A DNA stretch of 64,000 nucleotides from Hyphomicrobiales bacterium (GTDB lineage: Bacteria; Pseudomonadota; Alphaproteobacteria; Rhizobiales; Devosiaceae): NCBI GenBank assembly GCA_004144345.1, contig SEEL01000015.1, positions 24,213 to 88,212 of the forward strand. Direction: 5' to 3'. The notes beneath the pieces are model-generated. The model saw nothing but the letters and a program-made list of their open reading frames with translations. It was not told where the DNA came from and made no database searches. The stretch's first letter is position 1, and the number at the start of each line of letters is the position of its first letter. The translations under genes were made by a program, and so were the position numbers. Of this stretch, positions 55,538 to 64,000 are shown piece by piece.

Positions 55538-56628
55538 ATCTCGGAGAGGCCGTCGAGCCGGTCCTCGCCATCAGCAATCTCGAAAAACGCTTCGGCAATG
55601 TCGAAGTGTTGAAATCGATCAACCTCGACATGGCGCCGGGCGATTTCCTCGTGCTGGTCGGCCCCTCGGGCTGCGGCAAGTCCACGCTGCTCAACTGCAT
55701 CGCTGGACTCGATGAAGTGTCGGGCGGCCGCATCATGATCGGCGGCCGCGACGTCACCAAGATCCCGCCGCGCGACCGCGACATTGCGATGGTGTTCCAG
55801 TCCTATGCGCTCTACCCCACCATGACCGTTGGCGAGAACATCGCCTTCGGCATGAAGGTGCGCAACGTGCCCAAGGCAGAGCAGGAACAGCGCATCAGCC
55901 AGGTCGCGAACCTCCTCCAGATCGACAAATTCCTCGCCCGCAAGCCGAGTGCCCTGTCAGGCGGCCAGCGCCAGCGCGTCGCCATGGGCCGGGCCTTGGT
56001 GCGCGAACCGACATTGTTCCTCTTCGACGAGCCGCTGTCGAACCTCGACGCCAAGCTCCGCGTCGAGTTGCGCGGCGAAATCAAGCGGCTGCATGAGCGC
56101 CTCGATGCCTCGATCGTCTATGTCACGCATGACCAGATCGAGGCGATGACGCTGGGCACCCGCGTGGTCGTCCTCAACCAGGGCGTCATCCAGCAGATCG
56201 GCGCGCCCGAGGAAATCTACGAGCGCCCGGCCAACCTCTTCGTCGCCGACTTCATGGGTTCGCCGCCGATGAACCTCATCCCCGGCGTGCTCGAGTTCAA
56301 CGGCAGCGGCGCCCGCCTCACCTTCAATGGCGGCCAGCACATCGACATCCCCAACCCGCCCGCCGGGCTCGCCGCCTACAATGGCAAGGACGTCACCTTC
56401 GGCATCCGCCCCGAAACCCTGACCCTCGGCACCGCTCTCACCGGCCCCATCCACCTCATCGAAAACTCCGGCTCCGACACATTCGCCTCCTTCAAGATCG
56501 GCGACCGCAACATCATCGCCCGCTTCCCGGGCCGAGTGAAAGTCGACGCCAGCAAGGACCTGTCGGTGGACGTCGATCTATCCCACGCGTCGTATTTCGA
56601 GACAGCCACGGGGTTGAGGATCAACTAG
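55525..56628 (+). CDS. malK: Maltose/alpha-glucoside ABC transporter ATPase (MalK-type)
   Basis: 367 aa. Walker A GPSGCGKST (about 48), FQSYALYPTMTVGENI, signature LSGGQRQR, Walker B FLFDEPLSNLD, then a regulatory TOBE-like domain with GIRPETLTLG. ATG 55525 lies within the 3' end of lacI, so both are one transcript, divergent from malEFG. Paralogue of aglK. Confidence 0.93.
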   Translation: MAALDLGEAVEPVLAISNLEKRFGNVEVLKSINLDMAPGDFLVLVGPSGCGKSTLLNCIAGLDEVSGGRIMIGGRDVTKIPPRDRDIAMVFQSYALYPTMTVGENIAFGMKVRNVPKAEQEQRISQVANLLQIDKFLARKPSALSGGQRQRVAMGRALVREPTLFLFDEPLSNLDAKLRVELRGEIKRLHERLDASIVYVTHDQIEAMTLGTRVVVLNQGVIQQIGAPEEIYERPANLFVADFMGSPPMNLIPGVLEFNGSGARLTFNGGQHIDIPNPPAGLAAYNGKDVTFGIRPETLTLGTALTGPIHLIENSGSDTFASFKIGDRNIIARFPGRVKVDASKDLSVDVDLSHASYFETATGLRIN

Positions 56629-56642
56629 GCTCGGGCGATGCA

Positions 56643-56777
56643 GTGGACATACTCCTGTCGATTTTTGTCGATTACGTGAAGCGGCGCGGTCCACGCTGGG
56701 CTTATGTGGTGGCGGCGATAGTCGCTACTGCCATCATCGCGTTCTGCTGGATACTCAATGCGCTGTATGGCGGGTGA
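56643..56777 (+). CDS. Putative 44-aa single-helix membrane protein
   Basis: GTG 56643 opens VDILLSIFVDYVKRRGPRW, then a hydrophobic helix WAYVVAAIVATAIIAFCWIL, ending TGA 56777. Basic residues precede the helix, as for an N-in membrane protein. Too short for the ORF track. No clear ribosome site; 14 bp after malK. Function unknown. Confidence 0.42.
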   Translation: MDILLSIFVDYVKRRGPRWAYVVAAIVATAIIAFCWILNALYGG

Positions 56778-56879
56778 GACACAGCAGGGCGGGATGGTGC
56801 CGACTTCGCAGTCCGCCACGAGTTCGCACCCCACTAGATACTGTTTCTCGAACCGGAGCATCGAGAACAGACTTCATTT

Positions 56880-56950
56880 CGGTGGGGCCGACCATCCCCC
56901 CACCCAGCGCCGCTAGCTCGCTGCCCTCCCCACACGGGGAGGGAAATCCG
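56880..56950. repeat. Intergenic G/C-run repeat-like element
   Basis: GGTGGGGccgaccATCCCCCCACC and CCCTCCCCacacGGGGAGGG form nested inverted repeats. A related CCCTCCCC-GTGGGGAG motif ends the window (63979-64000). Such elements are scattered between genes in Devosia-like genomes; copy number cannot be seen here. Confidence 0.5.
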
Positions 56951-57053
56951 CGCCGACTGCGCCCAACGGAGCGAGGAACTGCCACGCCTAACCGCTTGCG
57001 CGGCATCGCCGGGAAGCGCATTTTTGCTCGAATCGTCCGAGGGAGAAGTCGAC

Positions 57054-57467
57054 ATGACCATGCTTGCGATCAATTGGTGGCCGGTGATCATTGCGGCGCT
57101 GTTGCGCATGGTGGTGGGCAGCATCTGGTTCTCGCCCGTCGCCTTCGTGAAACCGTGGCAGGCGCTGACGGGCGTCACGCCCGAGAGCATGCAGAAGGGC
57201 CTCGCCAAGGCGGTGATCATCGACCTCATCCTGTCGCTGATCCTCTCCTTCGTGCTCTATCACGCGGTGATGTATGCCACCGGCCTCCAGCCGACGATCT
57301 GGACCGGCGCGGCGGTTGGTCTCGTCAACTGGCTCGGCTTCGTGCTCGCCACGCATCTGCCGCTCTGGGCCTATGAGAACCGGCCCCTCAAGCTCATCGC
57401 CATCGGGGCCGGGTCCAATCTCGTGTCGATGGTGCTGATGGGAATGTTCTTCGGCCTCTGGCACTAA
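57054..57467 (+). CDS. DUF1761-family membrane protein
   Basis: 137 aa from ATG 57054 with GGGAGAAG upstream. Four hydrophobic helices; WWPVIIAALLRMVVGSIWFSP at the N-terminus and a C-terminal IGAGSNLVSMVLMGMFFGLWH are typical of DUF1761. Function unknown. Convergent with the SRPBCC gene, sharing 4 bases at the stops. Confidence 0.82.
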   Translation: MTMLAINWWPVIIAALLRMVVGSIWFSPVAFVKPWQALTGVTPESMQKGLAKAVIIDLILSLILSFVLYHAVMYATGLQPTIWTGAAVGLVNWLGFVLATHLPLWAYENRPLKLIAIGAGSNLVSMVLMGMFFGLWH

Positions 57468-57892
57468 TCCTCGATCAGCCGCTTGATCGCCGTCAGCGTC
57501 ATGCCCCAGTTCGATTCCGACTGCGCCAATCCCGCTTCGTCGGGGATATTGGTCTGCGTCACGGTGAGCTTCGAGCCCTTGCCGTCGCGACTCACGGCGT
57601 AGGTGACGACCGCATAATTGTCGGGCGTGTCAGGCTTTCCGCTGAGCGGCGAATAATAGCTGGTGCGCAGCAGCAGCGGTTCGTCGACATCGAGCACGAC
57701 GCCCTTGTCCTCGAACGGCTTGCCGTCCCAGATGCCGCGATAGACCACGGGGCCGCCCTTCACCCAGTCGCTCACGACCTCGGCGCCGAACATATACATC
57801 TTGACCTCCTCGGGCGTGGTCAGCGCCTGCCAGATCCGGTCCGGCGTGGCATTGATGGTGACAGCCTTTGTGGCGGTGAAGCTTTGCGTCAT
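57464..57892 (-). CDS. SRPBCC/AHSA1-family protein
   Basis: 142 aa from ATG 57892 (MTQSFTATKAVTINAT). START-like hydrophobic-pocket fold: TPDRIWQALTTPEEVKMYMFGAEVVSDW, GKPFEDKGVVLDVDEP, and SNWGMTLTAIKRLIED at the C-terminus. Ligand unknown. The AraC regulator gene starts 44 bp away in the other direction; such pairs are common and the regulator may control this gene. Confidence 0.87.
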   Translation of the reverse strand: MTQSFTATKAVTINATPDRIWQALTTPEEVKMYMFGAEVVSDWVKGGPVVYRGIWDGKPFEDKGVVLDVDEPLLLRTSYYSPLSGKPDTPDNYAVVTYAVSRDGKGSKLTVTQTNIPDEAGLAQSESNWGMTLTAIKRLIED

Positions 57893-57935
57893 GATCGTGT
57901 CCTTCCGTTCAGGAAGCGCCTGATAGAACTCCGCC

Positions 57936-58778
57936 ATGACCTCGTGCTTGCAAAAATCCGCAATGGGCGAACTCGCCGAAAAACCGGACTCGCAGCGCGG
58001 CATTCTCGATGCCGCGCATGCCTCGCAGAATTTCACGCTGCGCCGCTATTACCCGTCGGCGCCGCTCGGCGGACTCATCGAGCATTACTGGATCATCAAT
58101 TGGGATCTGCGCGGCAAGGCGCCCTACACCGCCGAAGTGCTGCCGCATCCAGCGATCAATCTTGCCTTCACCCGCGAGCGCGGCTGGGTCACCGGCGTCA
58201 CCACCGGCAAATACACCTATGATCTCGAGGGCGAAGGCATCGTGCTCGGCATCCAGTTCAAGCCGGGCGCCTTCCGTGCCTTTCTGGGCCGCAGCGTCTC
58301 CGACATCACCGACAAGGTGCTGCCCGCCACCGCCATCTTTCCCGCCGCCGGCGATGACTATCGCGCCGCGCTGCTGGCCGGCCCGAGCGATGGCGCGCTG
58401 ATCGCCGACAGCGAGAAGCTGATCCTCGACCGCCTGCCGCCGCCCGATCCGAACGTCGCGCTGGTCAACGACATCATCGCCTTCGTGCGCGACGACCGCT
58501 CGCTGCTGCAGGTCGGCGCCATCGCCCGCCGCTTCGATGTCGCCGAGCGCACGCTGCAGCATCTGTTCGCCAACTACGTCGGCGTCGGCCTCAAATGGGT
58601 GATCCGGCGCTACCGGCTGATGGATGCGGCCGAGCGCGCCGATCTGGGCGAGGCGCATAGCTGGACGGAAATCGCGCATGAACTCGGCTATGCCGACCAG
58701 GCGCATTTCACCAACGACTTCACGAAAATCGTCGGCCGTCCGCCCACCGGCTACGCCCGACACGTCGCTCGCGACTAG
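57936..58778 (+). CDS. AraC-family transcriptional regulator
   Basis: 280 aa. N-terminal beta-barrel sensor domain (about 30-165, with RRYYPSAPLGGLIEHYW), C-terminal double HTH (about 185-275) with LQVGAIARRFDVAERTLQHLF and IAHELGYADQAHFTNDFTKIVGRPP, the AraC signature. ATG 57936. Divergent from the SRPBCC gene and sharing CTAG at its stop with the phosphotransferase gene. Confidence 0.9.
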   Translation: MTSCLQKSAMGELAEKPDSQRGILDAAHASQNFTLRRYYPSAPLGGLIEHYWIINWDLRGKAPYTAEVLPHPAINLAFTRERGWVTGVTTGKYTYDLEGEGIVLGIQFKPGAFRAFLGRSVSDITDKVLPATAIFPAAGDDYRAALLAGPSDGALIADSEKLILDRLPPPDPNVALVNDIIAFVRDDRSLLQVGAIARRFDVAERTLQHLFANYVGVGLKWVIRRYRLMDAAERADLGEAHSWTEIAHELGYADQAHFTNDFTKIVGRPPTGYARHVARD

Positions 58779-59647
58779 ATGCGCATGTCCTCGCGCGCCT
58801 GCATGTAGTCGAGCCAGGCGATGACGCCGCGCGTGAAGTGCGGGTCTTCCTCTTCCGCCTCGGCAAGCTCGCTCAGATTCTGCACCGCGGTGCGCAGCGC
58901 CACCGTCCGGCGGTCGATGCTCAGCCCCGTGAGCCGCTCATAGGTCGCGATGATCCTGAGCGTCAAATCGGGCGCGGTGAGATTGGAATAGACGAACTCG
59001 CGGCTGCGCGGTCCGATCGCCGCATCGGCGAAATCATAGACGCCATTGAGCACGCCCCGTTCATGGTCGAACGCCATGTTCCAGCCATGCCCGTCGAAAT
59101 AGCCGAACACCGCATCTTCCACCGGCAGTGCCTCATAGGCAGCGAAGGCCCGGCGCGCGACCGCCAGCGCATCGCCCGGCAGCACCGCCTCGAGCGCCGG
59201 CAGCACGACGCTGCCCGCCGGCCATTCCGGCTTCGGCTCGGCTCCCACCGCAACCGCGTCGCTCACCGGGATCGCATGCAGCGCTGCGTAGAAACCGCCC
59301 AGCGCATCGCCCATCGCCTGCCGCTGCGCCTCGTCCAGCGCCTCATAGCCCGCCGTCTCGATGATCGTGCCGGGGATCATCCGGTGCTGGCTGAACAGCA
59401 TCGGCTCTTCATGCAAAATCATGTCGGGCACCGCGAGCGGCACGCGCGGGTGCACCAGCTGCAAAAACCCCGCCTCGCGCCTAAGCCGCCCCACCGCCTC
59501 ATCATGCTTGGGAAATTTGAAGATCGTGTCCCCGGCCTCGACCGCATTGCTGTCCCAGCCGCGCGTGTGCACCACCATCGGCATATCGGCCAAATCCGGC
59601 CGCACCGCCTCGATCGCCGCGCGATATTCGGGCAGCAGCGCCGACAT
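58775..59647 (-). CDS. Phosphotransferase (APH/choline-kinase-like fold)
   Basis: 290 aa from ATG 59647, overlapping the previous stop as TGATG. Kinase-like signatures: a nucleotide loop near TIFKFPKHDE with the ATP Lys, the catalytic loop YFDGHGWNMAFDH in place of HGDxxxxN, and VYDFADAAIGPRSREF for the metal-binding Asp. The substrate may be an antibiotic, sugar or other small molecule; resistance is not implied. Cotranscribed with the hydroxyacid dehydrogenase gene. Confidence 0.83.
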   Translation of the reverse strand: MSALLPEYRAAIEAVRPDLADMPMVVHTRGWDSNAVEAGDTIFKFPKHDEAVGRLRREAGFLQLVHPRVPLAVPDMILHEEPMLFSQHRMIPGTIIETAGYEALDEAQRQAMGDALGGFYAALHAIPVSDAVAVGAEPKPEWPAGSVVLPALEAVLPGDALAVARRAFAAYEALPVEDAVFGYFDGHGWNMAFDHERGVLNGVYDFADAAIGPRSREFVYSNLTAPDLTLRIIATYERLTGLSIDRRTVALRTAVQNLSELAEAEEEDPHFTRGVIAWLDYMQAREDMRI

Positions 59648-60576
59648 CACACCACGGCGCTCGGCAGCGTATCGCCCGCGAACTGCGCTTCGAGATTGGC
59701 GATCACCAGCGCGCCCATCTTGTTGCGCGTCTGGTGCGTGGCGCTGCCCATGTGCGGCGAGAGCACGACATTGTCGAGCGCGAACAGCGCTTCGGGTACC
59801 TCAGGCTCCTTTTCGAACACATCGAGCGCCGCGCCGCCGAGCTTGCCGTTCTGCAGCAGTTCGACCAGCGCCGCTTCGTCCACCAGCGTGCCGCGCGCCA
59901 TGTTGACGAGGCTGCCTTGGGGGCCGAGTGCTTCCAGCACTTCGCGGCTGACGATCTTTTCGGTGCCCTTGCCGCCCGGCGCCATGAGCACCAGCCAGTC
60001 GCTGTCGCGCGCCATGTCCACCAGCTTGTCGTAGAACACGAACGGCTCGTCCGCCTGGCGCTTGCGGCCGTGATAGACCACCCGCATCTTCATCGCCTGC
60101 GCCCGCGCCGCGATCTCCTTGCCGATGCGGCCGAGCCCGAGAATGCCGACCGTCTTGCCGTTGAGCTCCGTCAAAAGCGGATAGCCGCCTTGCAGCCATT
60201 TGCCCTGCCGGACGAAGCGATCGGTCTGCGGGATGCGGCGGGCCAGCGCGATCATCAGCCCTATGGCGATCTCGGCGACGGCGTCGTTGAGCACGTTCGG
60301 CGTGTTGGTCACCCGCACGCCGCGCTCGCGCGCCGCCACAACGTCCACCCCATCATAGCCGACGCCGAAATTGGCGACGATTTCGAGTTTGGGCAGCTTT
60401 TCCATCAGTTCGCGGCTCGCGGCATGGCCGGCAATGCCCCGGATGCGCGGGCCCACCTCAGCCAGCAGCGCCGCCTCGTCGGCCGCCTCGTGCAATCTGT
60501 GCACGGTGTAGCGGGCCGCCAGGGCCTCCTCGCAGCTCGCGAGCAGCTTGCTGGTCTGTAAAATCTCGATCGTCAT
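59647..60576 (-). CDS. D-2-hydroxyacid dehydrogenase (glyoxylate/hydroxypyruvate reductase type)
   Basis: 309 aa NAD(P)-dependent reductase. Substrate Arg/loop region VANFGVGYDGVD, Rossmann GILGLGRIGKEIAARA (about 146), ARGTLVDEAAL with the catalytic Glu just after, and the catalytic His in LSPHMGSATHQTR (about 281). ATG 60576. Likely reduces hydroxypyruvate or glyoxylate; cofactor choice is not certain. Confidence 0.9.
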   Translation of the reverse strand: MTIEILQTSKLLASCEEALAARYTVHRLHEAADEAALLAEVGPRIRGIAGHAASRELMEKLPKLEIVANFGVGYDGVDVVAARERGVRVTNTPNVLNDAVAEIAIGLMIALARRIPQTDRFVRQGKWLQGGYPLLTELNGKTVGILGLGRIGKEIAARAQAMKMRVVYHGRKRQADEPFVFYDKLVDMARDSDWLVLMAPGGKGTEKIVSREVLEALGPQGSLVNMARGTLVDEAALVELLQNGKLGGAALDVFEKEPEVPEALFALDNVVLSPHMGSATHQTRNKMGALVIANLEAQFAGDTLPSAVV

Positions 60577-60679
60577 GCTTTTCCTCCGGCCAGGGCTTTC
60601 TTAGCCGCTTGCCGAACCCCCGGCAAACGTGCAGCAATAGCAACGCAGTGGGTAGCCGTATTACATAGCGCTGGAGTTT

Positions 60680-62101
60680 ATGCCGGGACCGTCGCCCTTC
60701 GATGAAATGACCAATGCGGATGGCTCCATCCGCGAACCTTATCTCATCCTCGATCAGTGGCTGAAGGAACAGAAGCCGCAGGCGCTTGGCCTCATGGCGA
60801 GCGATGCCGAGGGCATTTTCCGGCGGCTGGGCATCACCTTTGCGGTCTATGGATCGAACGAGGGCACCGAAAAGCTCATCCCGTTCGACATCATCCCGCG
60901 CATCATCTCGGCCATCGAGTGGCGGAAGCTCAGCAAAGGCATCGAGCAGCGCGTGCGCGCCCTCAACGCCTTCCTCCACGATGTCTACCACCGCCAGGAA
61001 ATCCTCAAGGCGGGCCGCATCCCGGAAAAGCTGATCCTCAACAACTCCGCCTTCTGCCCGGAGATGATGGGGCTCGATCCGGCGCGCGGCATCTATTCGC
61101 ACATCATCGGCGTCGACATCGTGCGCGTCGGTCCGGACGATTGGTATGTGCTCGAGGACAACCTCCGCACCCCCTCCGGCGTCAGCTACATGCTGGAAGA
61201 CCGCGAGGCGATGCTGCAGCTCGCGCCCGATCTCTTCCAGCGCACCAAGGTCGCGCCGGTCGAGACGTATCCGGAAAATCTCCGCCGCACGATGGAATCG
61301 GTCGCCCCGCCCGGCGCCAGCGGTTCGCCCAATCTCGCCGTGCTCACCCCGGGCATCTTCAACTCGGCCTATTTCGAGCACAGCTTCCTCGCCGACCAGA
61401 TGGGCGCCGAACTGTGCGAGGGGCAGGATCTGTTCGTCGAGAACGGCAAGGTCTATGCGCGCACCACCACCGGGCCGCGCCGCATCGATGTGATCTACCG
61501 CCGCATCGACGATGATTTTATCGACCCGCTGACCTTCCGCCCGGATTCGATGCTGGGCGTGCCGGGCCTGTTCGATGCCTATCGCGCCGGCAACGTCACC
61601 CTCGTCAACGCGCCGGGCACCGGCATCGCCGACGACAAGGCGGTCTACACCTTCGTGCCCGAGATCATCGAGTTCTACCTCGGCGAAAAGGCCCTGCTCA
61701 AAAACGTGCCGACCTACAATTGCACCATCCCGGATGAGCGCGCCTATGTGCTCGAGCACATTGCCGAGCTGGTGGTGAAGGAAGTGCACGGCTCGGGCGG
61801 CTACGGCATGCTGGTCGGGCCGACCTCGACCAGGGAGCAGCACGATCTGTTCCGCGAAAAGATCCTCGCCCGGCCGGACAATTACATCGTCCAGCCGACC
61901 CTCGCGCTCTCCACCTGCCCGACCTATGTCGATGCCGGCATCGCGCCGCGCCATGTCGACCTTCGGCCCTATGTCCTGGTCGGCGACCAGATCCGCATCA
62001 CGCCGGGCGGGCTCACCCGCGTGGCGCTGACGGAAGGCTCGCTCGTCGTCAACTCCTCGCAGGGAGGCGGCACCAAGGACACCTGGGTGCTGGAGGACTG
62101 A
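60680..62101 (+). CDS. Circularly permuted type 2 ATP-grasp protein (DUF404/DUF407)
   Basis: 473 aa. Predicted carboxylate-amine/peptide ligase. Visible segments: [21 protein letters not shown], the ATP-grasp acid-rich strand [32 protein letters not shown], the permuted nucleotide Lys/Gly loop [17 protein letters not shown], and [20 protein letters not shown] 60680 follows CTGGAG. It is first in an operon with an alpha-E gene (1 bp gap) and a transglutaminase-like gene. Substrates of this system have not been established as far as I know. Confidence 0.92.
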   Translation: MPGPSPFDEMTNADGSIREPYLILDQWLKEQKPQALGLMASDAEGIFRRLGITFAVYGSNEGTEKLIPFDIIPRIISAIEWRKLSKGIEQRVRALNAFLHDVYHRQEILKAGRIPEKLILNNSAFCPEMMGLDPARGIYSHIIGVDIVRVGPDDWYVLEDNLRTPSGVSYMLEDREAMLQLAPDLFQRTKVAPVETYPENLRRTMESVAPPGASGSPNLAVLTPGIFNSAYFEHSFLADQMGAELCEGQDLFVENGKVYARTTTGPRRIDVIYRRIDDDFIDPLTFRPDSMLGVPGLFDAYRAGNVTLVNAPGTGIADDKAVYTFVPEIIEFYLGEKALLKNVPTYNCTIPDERAYVLEHIAELVVKEVHGSGGYGMLVGPTSTREQHDLFREKILARPDNYIVQPTLALSTCPTYVDAGIAPRHVDLRPYVLVGDQIRITPGGLTRVALTEGSLVVNSSQGGGTKDTWVLED

Positions 62102-62102
62102 G

Positions 62103-63047
62103 ATGCTCGGCCGCACCGCCCAGAACCTCTTCTGGCTTTCCCGCTATGTCGAGCGCGCCGAAAACATGGCCCGCCTGCTTGAAGTCGGCTACCGCATGAG
62201 CCTCACCTCGCGGCGTGAAGGCGGCGCCAGCGAGCATCTGGTGTCGATGCTGCAGGCTGCCGAGGTGGATGAGGAATTCAACCTCAAGCACAAGGTCGCC
62301 GACGTCGCTTCGGTCAGCCAGTTCATGCTGTTCGACGAGACCAACCCGTCATCGGTCCGCTCCTGCCTGCTCGCGGCGCGCACCAATGCGCGCTCGGTCC
62401 GCACCGCGCTCACCACCGACATGTGGGAATCGCTCAACAGCGCCTGGCTCGAATTCGCCGCCATCGATCCGCGCGACATCACCGGCAGCCGGCTGCAGGA
62501 ATTGCTGCAATGGGTGAAGCAGGTTAGCCACCGCTATCGCGGCGCCCTGCTCTCGACCTTCCTCCGCGATGATGGCTATGCCTTCAGCCAGATCGGCAAT
62601 TTCGTCGAGCGTGCCGACAACACGGCTCGCATCCTCGACATGAAGTACTATGTGCTCTTGCCGCGTACCGATCTCATCGGCGGCGATGTCGATATCCAGC
62701 AATGGACTCTCATTCTACGGGCCGCTTCGGCGCATCGCAGTTATCGGCACGTCTACCACGACCGCTACAAGGCGTGGAACATCGCCGACTATCTGATCCT
62801 CCGCCCGGAAATGCCGCGCTCGCTGATCTTTTCGATCGGCTGGATCAACCGCACGCTCGACATGCTCGAGGAGATTTATGGCGGCAAGGGCGCCGGCCAT
62901 GCCGCGGCGGCGGAAGTCACGGCCATGCTCGAAGGCAATTCGATGGACCGCATCTTCGCCTATGGCCTGCACGAATTCCTCACCGAATTCATCGCCCGCA
63001 ACAACAAAGTCACGGAAGCCCTGGCCGAAAGCTACAATTTCTACTGA
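62103..63047 (+). CDS. Alpha-E domain protein (DUF403)
   Basis: 314 aa all-helical protein. N-terminal LGRTAQNLFWLSRYVERAENMARLL is the family signature; WRKV-like helices continue, with FSQIGNFVERADNTARILDMKYY and a C-terminal YGLHEFLTEFIARN. The family nearly always accompanies the type 2 ATP-grasp protein and is thought to complete or modify its product. ATG 62103 directly follows the previous stop; its own TGA overlaps the next ATG as TGATG. Confidence 0.92.
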   Translation: MLGRTAQNLFWLSRYVERAENMARLLEVGYRMSLTSRREGGASEHLVSMLQAAEVDEEFNLKHKVADVASVSQFMLFDETNPSSVRSCLLAARTNARSVRTALTTDMWESLNSAWLEFAAIDPRDITGSRLQELLQWVKQVSHRYRGALLSTFLRDDGYAFSQIGNFVERADNTARILDMKYYVLLPRTDLIGGDVDIQQWTLILRAASAHRSYRHVYHDRYKAWNIADYLILRPEMPRSLIFSIGWINRTLDMLEEIYGGKGAGHAAAAEVTAMLEGNSMDRIFAYGLHEFLTEFIARNNKVTEALAESYNFY

Positions 63048-63808
63048 TGAAGCTGAGCCTCACCCACACGCTGACCTTCTCGCTCGGCACGCCGGGCCGC
63101 GCCGTGCAGCATCTGCTGCTCACGGCGCTGTCGACACCGCAGCAGAAGATCGAGCGCTGGTCCATCGACATGCCCGGCTTCGCCGAGGCCGCGACCTTCC
63201 GCGACGGCTTTGGCAACAAGGCGCATCTGGTCAGCCAGGTGAAGCCCGAGCCCGAACTGGTCGTCACGGTCAGCGGGCTCGTCGAGACCATCGACAAGGC
63301 CGGCGTCCTCGGCCGCCTCGATCTCGATCCGCCCCCGGCCCTCTTCCGCCGCCCCACCGATCTCACCCGGCCGAACGACGAGTTCCGTGTCGGTCTCAGC
63401 CACAAGGACGGCCGTATCGCGCTGCTGCACGAGCTGATGGCCCGCGTGCATGCGCAGGCCACGGGCCCGTCGCAGACGCAGGATGCCGACGGCCAGTCGC
63501 AGTCGCAGGGCAGCCGCCCCGACGACGCGGTCCACGCCTTCATCGCCGCCGCCCGCGCCGAGAACATCCCCGCCCGCTATGTCACGGGCTATCTCTTCGA
63601 CGACGGCGCCGCCCGCTTCCACGCCTGGGCCGAAGCCTGGGACGACGGCCTCGGCTGGATCGGCTTCGACCCCCTCCTCGACCGCTGCCCCACCGACCAC
63701 CACATCCGCCTCGCCGCCGGCCTGGACGCGACGAGCACCATGCCCATCCGCGCCGTCCCCATGTGGCTGGAGATGCCGGTCGAAACAGTCGAGATCACCG
63801 AAGCCTGA
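63047..63808 (+). CDS. Transglutaminase-like protein lacking the catalytic cysteine
   Basis: 253 aa from ATG 63047 (MKLSLTHTLTFSLG); the 368-aa track ORF is a frame extension inside the alpha-E gene. N-terminal beta-domain, then a transglutaminase core with IPARYVTGYLF, the catalytic His in FHAWAEAW and the Asp in LGWIGFDPL. Where active members have QSQG-x-C-x-D, this one reads SQSQGSRPDDAVHAF, with no Cys, so proteolytic or transfer activity is doubtful. It may bind or deliver the ATP-grasp/alpha-E product. Confidence 0.88.
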   Translation: MKLSLTHTLTFSLGTPGRAVQHLLLTALSTPQQKIERWSIDMPGFAEAATFRDGFGNKAHLVSQVKPEPELVVTVSGLVETIDKAGVLGRLDLDPPPALFRRPTDLTRPNDEFRVGLSHKDGRIALLHELMARVHAQATGPSQTQDADGQSQSQGSRPDDAVHAFIAAARAENIPARYVTGYLFDDGAARFHAWAEAWDDGLGWIGFDPLLDRCPTDHHIRLAAGLDATSTMPIRAVPMWLEMPVETVEITEA

Positions 63809-64000
63809 GGCCGGCGCTACTTGCCCACCCACGACGTCATTCCCGCGCAGGCGGGAATCCAGGGCAGTCAGCACGCAGTTGATCTGGCCTGCCCCACCCA
63901 CCACGCTACGCGTGGTCCCCCCTCCCCAGCGCTGCGCGCCGAGGAGGGATAACCCGACTGCTGGCACCCTGAGTGGAGCCCATCCCTCCCCGGTGGGGAG
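63809..64000. other. Noncoding right edge of the window
   Basis: No ORF with coding character was found after the transglutaminase-like gene. It contains an ATTCCC...GGGAAT inverted repeat (listed) and runs of CCCC/GGGG forming CCCTCCCCGGTGGGGAG at the last bases, probably the start of an intergenic repeat cut by the window edge. Confidence 0.6.
63839..63858. repeat. ATTCCCGC-GCAG-GCGGGAAT inverted repeat
   Basis: Perfect 8-bp arms around GCAG, within CGTCATTCCCGCGCAGGCGG, a repeat sequence type seen between genes of many proteobacteria (dRS3-like ATTCCC...GGGAAT). It may act as a transcript-end hairpin or an insertion target. Confidence 0.65.

Noticed and set aside
58775-59647. Antibiotic-resistance gene
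   Set aside because: The fold is that of APH-like phosphotransferases, but the motif spacing and context do not identify an antibiotic substrate.
60458-62116. 552-aa minus-strand ORF
   Set aside because: Antisense shadow of the ATP-grasp gene.

Overview
The window is high-GC (mid-60s %) and almost completely coding. Gene content and order point to an alphaproteobacterium of the Hyphomicrobiales, most likely Devosia or a close relative. This rests on the HAD-ribF-ileS order, short HisG plus HisZ, CIRCE-controlled groESL, Agl-type alpha-glucoside transport loci, and a tRNA-His without the usual G-1/C73 identity elements. The genus is an inference from gene organisation; no database search was run.

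Layout. 1-6.2 kb (minus strand): degenerate EAL protein, HAD phosphatase, ribF and ileS, the last running off the left edge. 6.3-9.6 kb: a Fis-type regulator facing a GT39/GT2-GtrA lipid-linked glycosylation pair. 9.7-11.9 kb: promoter, CIRCE, groES, groEL, terminator. 12.0-16.1 kb: operon hisS-hisZ-hisG-TSUP transporter. 16.1-20.4 kb: an intergenic region with leader-like ORF and hairpins, a small protein, tag, an L,D-transpeptidase, a TadG-like von Willebrand protein and tRNA-His. 20.6-23.4 kb: a PAS/histidine-kinase-like protein whose phospho-acceptor His and ATP-site motifs are lost. 23.4-29.7 kb: ferric-iron transporter genes behind an Irr-like box, then a peptide-type ABC operon.

29.7-37.5 kb: first alpha-glucoside locus (aglEFG, aglR, aglA, aglK) with CCAAAACGTTTTGG operators. 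37.7-39.8 kb: HD-GYP and PilZ genes (c-di-GMP) and a mini-protein. 39.8-41.3 kb: a GH1 beta-glucosidase with its own operator. 41.3-48.9 kb: Mrp, VOC protein, transaldolase, aminotransferase, etfBA, an M20 amidohydrolase and two tandem secreted paralogues of unknown function. 48.9-56.6 kb: second alpha-glucoside/maltose locus (alpha-glucosidase-malEFG, divergent lacI-malK) with TCAAACCGGTTTAGG operators. 56.6-60.6 kb: DUF1761, SRPBCC, AraC, a phosphotransferase and a 2-hydroxyacid dehydrogenase. 60.7-63.8 kb: an operon of circularly permuted ATP-grasp, alpha-E and a transglutaminase-like protein lacking the catalytic Cys. The right edge carries inverted repeats.

How they work together. Two separately regulated alpha-glucoside systems import oligosaccharides and hydrolyse them in the cytoplasm, with a beta-glucosidase alongside. 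Candidates for new biology are the ATP-grasp/alpha-E/Cys-less transglutaminase operon, the pseudo-histidine kinase, the tandem WNGC/FYDP secreted proteins, the TadG protein with two inserted repeats, and the iron permease that appears to start at ATC.
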